Of a stretch of DNA of 38,630 nucleotides, positions 36,303-38,630 are shown piece after piece. The position numbers were made by a program, and so were the translations under genes. Origin of the DNA: a virus. Below the pieces are notes generated by a model. The model was not told the DNA's origin. It saw only the letters and a list, made by a program, of their open reading frames with translations, and did no database searches. The stretch's first letter is position 1. Each line of letters starts with the position of its first letter. The DNA lies in the IMG/VR virus record IMGVR_UViG_3300050821_007392, positions 1 through 38,630 of that record; one strand, given 5' to 3'.

Positions 36303-37319
36303 TTACTCCTTATCAGCACACTTACTCAAAATACCGATAAAATCCTTAGCCTGAACGCTAGTTAATTCAGCAAGTGCATCAACCTTGTAATGTTCAAATG
36401 CCCATTTTAATCGACTTGGCCCACCTTCTTTTACTGCTAATAGAGCATGTATTTCTTCAAGCTCATTTTTTGTAGCACTCTCACCTGTTTCATTAGATGA
36501 GCTTTTAGCTTCGTTAATTCGATTCATTAACTTTTCTTCTTTAGGTGACTCATAGGATTCCCCATCGATTACAAAATCTATATCGAATTCCTCGGAGGCT
36601 GCGGCTTTAATGTTTTGTGCCCCAATTTCTTGCTGTTCATCCAAAGAAACAGCTTTTTGCATTTCAACGCTACATGGAAGCCATTTAAATAAGCGTCTTA
36701 ATACGGTTTTTTTCGCCATTTCTTCAAAATTAGTCACCCACGGGCCACTATCTTTTGACTTAGATGTGTTGCGTATGGTTTCAACCTCAGCGCGGCTCAT
36801 AACATCAAATTGATAACCTCCGTCTTTAAGCAATGCAACAGCATAAACGGCAACCAAACTCCCTTTATTGTCCATACATGGCTTATGCTTAATGTCTTCT
36901 TTTAAACCAAACTCATACGTGAACTCATCATTTTCATAAACAGCCCGCGCTACTAAAGACACAATTTGTCCTGAACGTCTGGCTAAATCCAAAAACCCCC
37001 TATAACCTGGCATAAACGTACATTCATACTTTCCAGTCTTACTATTGTAAAATGGGATTAAGTAACAAGAGCCCATAATTCCAGGCTCTAATCCCAATTG
37101 TGATGCTTGCATAATTGCTGCAATAAAGCTCATTGGGTCACATTCTTGAAGTTTTGGGGTTTTACGCAATTCAGTTATGGCAATTCGAGTCATGCGCTCA
37201 GGCGTTAAATGTCTAGGCAAGCAACGTGCTATCTCACCTTTCATTTGCTCTAACAATCCAACAACTGTTTTTTGATTTGCGGTTATCATACTTTTTTTAT
37301 CTGTTTTTAAAGCGGTCAT
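36303..37319 (-). CDS. recT: RecT-family single-strand annealing protein, 338 aa
   Basis: Pairs complementary single strands exposed by the exonuclease. [47 protein letters not shown], then [30 protein letters not shown] are the core RecT signature. Length is above E. coli RecT (269), with an extended acidic C-terminal tail. AGGAAT lies before ATG 37319. Adjacent to the RecE-like gene, as usual. Confidence 0.95.
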   Translation of the reverse strand: [338 protein letters not shown]

Positions 37320-37362
37320 TTAATTATTCCTCGTCACTATTAATTGTTGCGCATTTAGGTAT

Positions 37363-38154
37363 TTATATTTCCTGAACTTTATAAGCTGGCCATTTATCAG
37401 TTTCCATACACTCCTTAATTTTCCGTTTATAAGTATTAAATTGCTCCCTTCCAAAATTTATGGATTTTTCACCCATTACAAATACAGCGGGTACATAGGG
37501 CTCTTCTTTTTCAATAACTAAATGTACAAACATATCAATTGGCTTTCCAATAGCCTCACATGCTTCAAAAAACATCCAGCATTGTAGATAATATCCGTAC
37601 TTATGCGCGGAACATGAATATGACATTGGATTTAAGTCTTTTGTTGTTTTTAAATCAACAATCATTTTGTTAGACCATATATCAGGGCGTACTTTAAATT
37701 GAAGCCCAGTTTCTTCATCAGTCCAATAGATTGACTTCTCGAATAATGCATTCTCTAGCAACGTATTTACAATATCATGTTGACGAACATGGTGAGTCAT
37801 TGCATACGCTTTGTTATATTGCTCTTGGGTTAAGACAATTTTATCTGCATGCTCTTGAATAAAGGACGCATACTCCTCTTTGCCTTTTGTTGTACGTCTG
37901 TTTATTGATGGCATTACTGCGTAGGTTTTCATAAACAATTCAGGCTCAAGTAGCATGGTATGTACCGCCGAACCCAAATCTAAGGCGTCTGATTTTTCTT
38001 TCTCACTTGCCAGACCTGCAATATTTTCATACCAGAAATGATACGGACTCTTATTGATTAACATGACCTGTGTTCTAGAAAACCCATGTGATGAATGATA
38101 TTCATCGTTAGAGATGTCATGTATTCCATCTTCATACACTTTTTTGTGTTTCAT
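37363..38154 (-). CDS. recE: RecE-like 5'-3' exonuclease (PD-(D/E)XK), 263 aa
   Basis: Degrades one strand at DNA ends to feed RecT. The start YHSSHGFSRTQVMLINKSPYHFWY, LGSAVHTMLLEPE (H65), VRPDI (D158), VDLKTT (D167, K169) and YYLQCW (188-193) line up with the RecE nuclease core. It is short compared with the 866-aa prophage RecE but normal for phage forms that are only the nuclease. AGGAGA precedes the ATG. Confidence 0.92.
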   Translation of the reverse strand: MKHKKVYEDGIHDISNDEYHSSHGFSRTQVMLINKSPYHFWYENIAGLASEKEKSDALDLGSAVHTMLLEPELFMKTYAVMPSINRRTTKGKEEYASFIQEHADKIVLTQEQYNKAYAMTHHVRQHDIVNTLLENALFEKSIYWTDEETGLQFKVRPDIWSNKMIVDLKTTKDLNPMSYSCSAHKYGYYLQCWMFFEACEAIGKPIDMFVHLVIEKEEPYVPAVFVMGEKSINFGREQFNTYKRKIKECMETDKWPAYKVQEI

Positions 38155-38183
38155 ATTTTTTCTCCTGAATTAATTGAAACATA

Positions 38184-38212
38184 ATTATAGGTCAATTCCT
38201 TTACCCTGGCAA
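38184..38212 (-). promoter_or_regulatory. Leftward early promoter (recE operon)
   Basis: Minus strand TTGCCA (38212-38207), 17 bp, TATAAT (38189-38184): perfect -10 and good -35. Start would fall near 38177, leaving the AGGAGA ribosome site intact. The 17-bp spacer contains the whole operator at 38190-38205 plus one base. Confidence 0.7.
38190..38205. promoter_or_regulatory. Operator GGTCAA-N4-TTTACC, second copy
   Basis: GGTCAA (38190-38195), TTCC, TTTACC (38200-38205). It matches the 3710-3725 operator with one change in the right arm. It lies within the leftward promoter spacer and over the -35 hexamer of the rightward promoter, so one bound dimer would block both. Confidence 0.65.
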
Positions 38213-38228
38213 TAGTTTTATGTTATTA
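38200..38228 (+). promoter_or_regulatory. Rightward early promoter (Cro-like operon)
   Basis: TTTACC (38200-38205), 17 bp, TTATTA (38223-38228), or TATTAT one base later. The leader to ATG 38256 is about 20 nt and holds GAGGAG. It overlaps the operator at 38190-38205. Confidence 0.6.
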
Positions 38229-38255
38229 TTCTCAAAAAATATGAGGAGTAACGAT

Positions 38256-38465
38256 ATGACGCCCCAAGAAGTGAAAGACCATTTTGGTACAAGATATAAT
38301 TTTTGGAAACAAACCGGTTTAGCAAAGTACAATTTAAATTACTGGTTTAAGAAAGGTTATGTACCAATGAACTCCCAAGCATTTTTACATCGATTTACAA
38401 ATGGAAAATTAAAGATTGATTTGGATTTAATAACAGAAGAAGGAAATATAAATGTTGGGAGATAA
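38256..38465 (+). CDS. Cro-like repressor, 69 aa
   Basis: TPQEVKDHFGTRYNFWKQTGLAKYNLNYWFKKGYVPMNSQAFLHRFTNGKLKIDLDL: helix-turn-helix with a recognition helix near KYNLNYWFKK, and the closing Q-FLHRFTNGKLKI that resembles Cro-type proteins where VP/IPEGRA..I..LTNG occurs. ATG 38256 has GAGGAG upstream. It is first in the rightward operon and beside the operator, so it likely autoregulates and acts on 3710-3725 as well. Confidence 0.75.
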   Translation: MTPQEVKDHFGTRYNFWKQTGLAKYNLNYWFKKGYVPMNSQAFLHRFTNGKLKIDLDLITEEGNINVGR

Positions 38466-38630
38466 GGTAAAAACAATAGAAATTACGGAAGGGACTACGG
38501 AAGATTTATTAAGTAGCTCAATAAACGACGAACAACGGTTTATGGTTAAAATAATCGATTACATTATAACTGAATTTAAAATTTACGCTTTAGGTAAAAA
38601 ATTAACATCCTCAGATTATATGGATATGAC
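38452..38630 (+). CDS. Hypothetical early protein, N-terminal part of the gene split by the contig ends
   Basis: ATG 38452 overlaps the Cro-like gene by 14 bp with AGAAGGA upstream. It codes for MLGDKVKTIEITEGTTEDLL and on into the repeated end (38533-38630). The frame continues as bases 1-276, giving 118 aa in all. Acidic start, helical remainder; no family recognised. Confidence 0.75.
   Translation, partial: MLGDKVKTIEITEGTTEDLLSSSINDEQRFMVKIIDYIITEFKIYALGKKLTSSDYMDM
38533..38630. repeat. 98-bp terminal direct repeat, right copy
   Basis: Exact copy of bases 1-98. Removing one copy gives a circular unit of 38,532 bp. The length is typical of an assembler k-mer overlap (inference). Confidence 0.95.

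Noticed and set aside
38533-38630. 98-bp ends as functional terminal repeats of the virion DNA
   Set aside because: A coding frame runs through and the P22-like terminase suggests headful packaging; an assembly overlap is simpler. Reads would decide.

Overview
The window looks like one complete, circular, AT-rich genome of a short-tailed (P22/Sf6-like) phage. The first 98 bases are repeated exactly as the last 98, and one reading frame runs through that join. The unit genome is therefore about 38.53 kb, opened inside a gene. The head and DNA-ejection module follows the order of P22-type podophages: small and large terminase, P22-type portal, scaffold, P22-type coat, gp4-like and gp10-like head-completion proteins, three ejection-protein candidates, then tail fibre and adhesin genes. 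The host is not resolved. Strong Shine-Dalgarno sites, sigma70-like promoters and the P22-type virion suggest a low-GC proteobacterium (inference). No integrase, CI-type repressor or DNA polymerase was recognised.

Layout. (1) About 38.16-38.26 kb is a lambda-like divergent control region of only 101 bp. Rightward, across the join to 2.44 kb, run a Cro-like protein, small genes, an O-like replication initiator (967-1773) with iterons and an A-rich tract inside the gene, and a cold-shock protein. Leftward run RecE-like exonuclease, RecT annealase, a zinc protein, IS66-type TnpA and TnpB without TnpC, a secreted Gly/Ser-rich protein, an SF2 helicase and a tandem array of four related small genes (down to 31.21 kb). 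(2) 2.6-3.7 kb is a short leftward operon of small proteins. Its promoter carries the same GGTCAA-N4-TTKACC operator as the 38.19 kb region. (3) 3.9-11.5 kb is packaging, portal and a train of small overlapping genes, including a Tad2-like (DUF2829) anti-Thoeris candidate, ending at a tRNA-Asn. (4) 11.6-21.4 kb is a consensus-like promoter followed by capsid and ejection genes. (5) 21.5-22.0 kb is a second initiator-like gene with its own internal iterons. (6) 22.1-27.6 kb is tail fibre and adhesin genes. (7) 27.6-29.7 kb holds lysozyme, a structured RNA candidate, a VRR-NUC nuclease and a free-standing HNH nuclease. (8) 29.7-32.1 kb is an accessory region with two leftward arrays of overlapping small genes around a rightward DUF1003 membrane-protein pair.

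How it fits together (inference): the Cro-like protein or another phage repressor acts on two matching operators. RecE/RecT and the helicase serve recombination and replication, the O-like protein opens an internal origin and host enzymes replicate the DNA. Headful packaging from a circular or concatemeric template explains the circular assembly. The least explained parts are the two initiator/iteron modules, the two arrays of coupled small genes, the IS66 accessory pair kept without its transposase, and a roughly 120-nt structured RNA beside the lysis gene.
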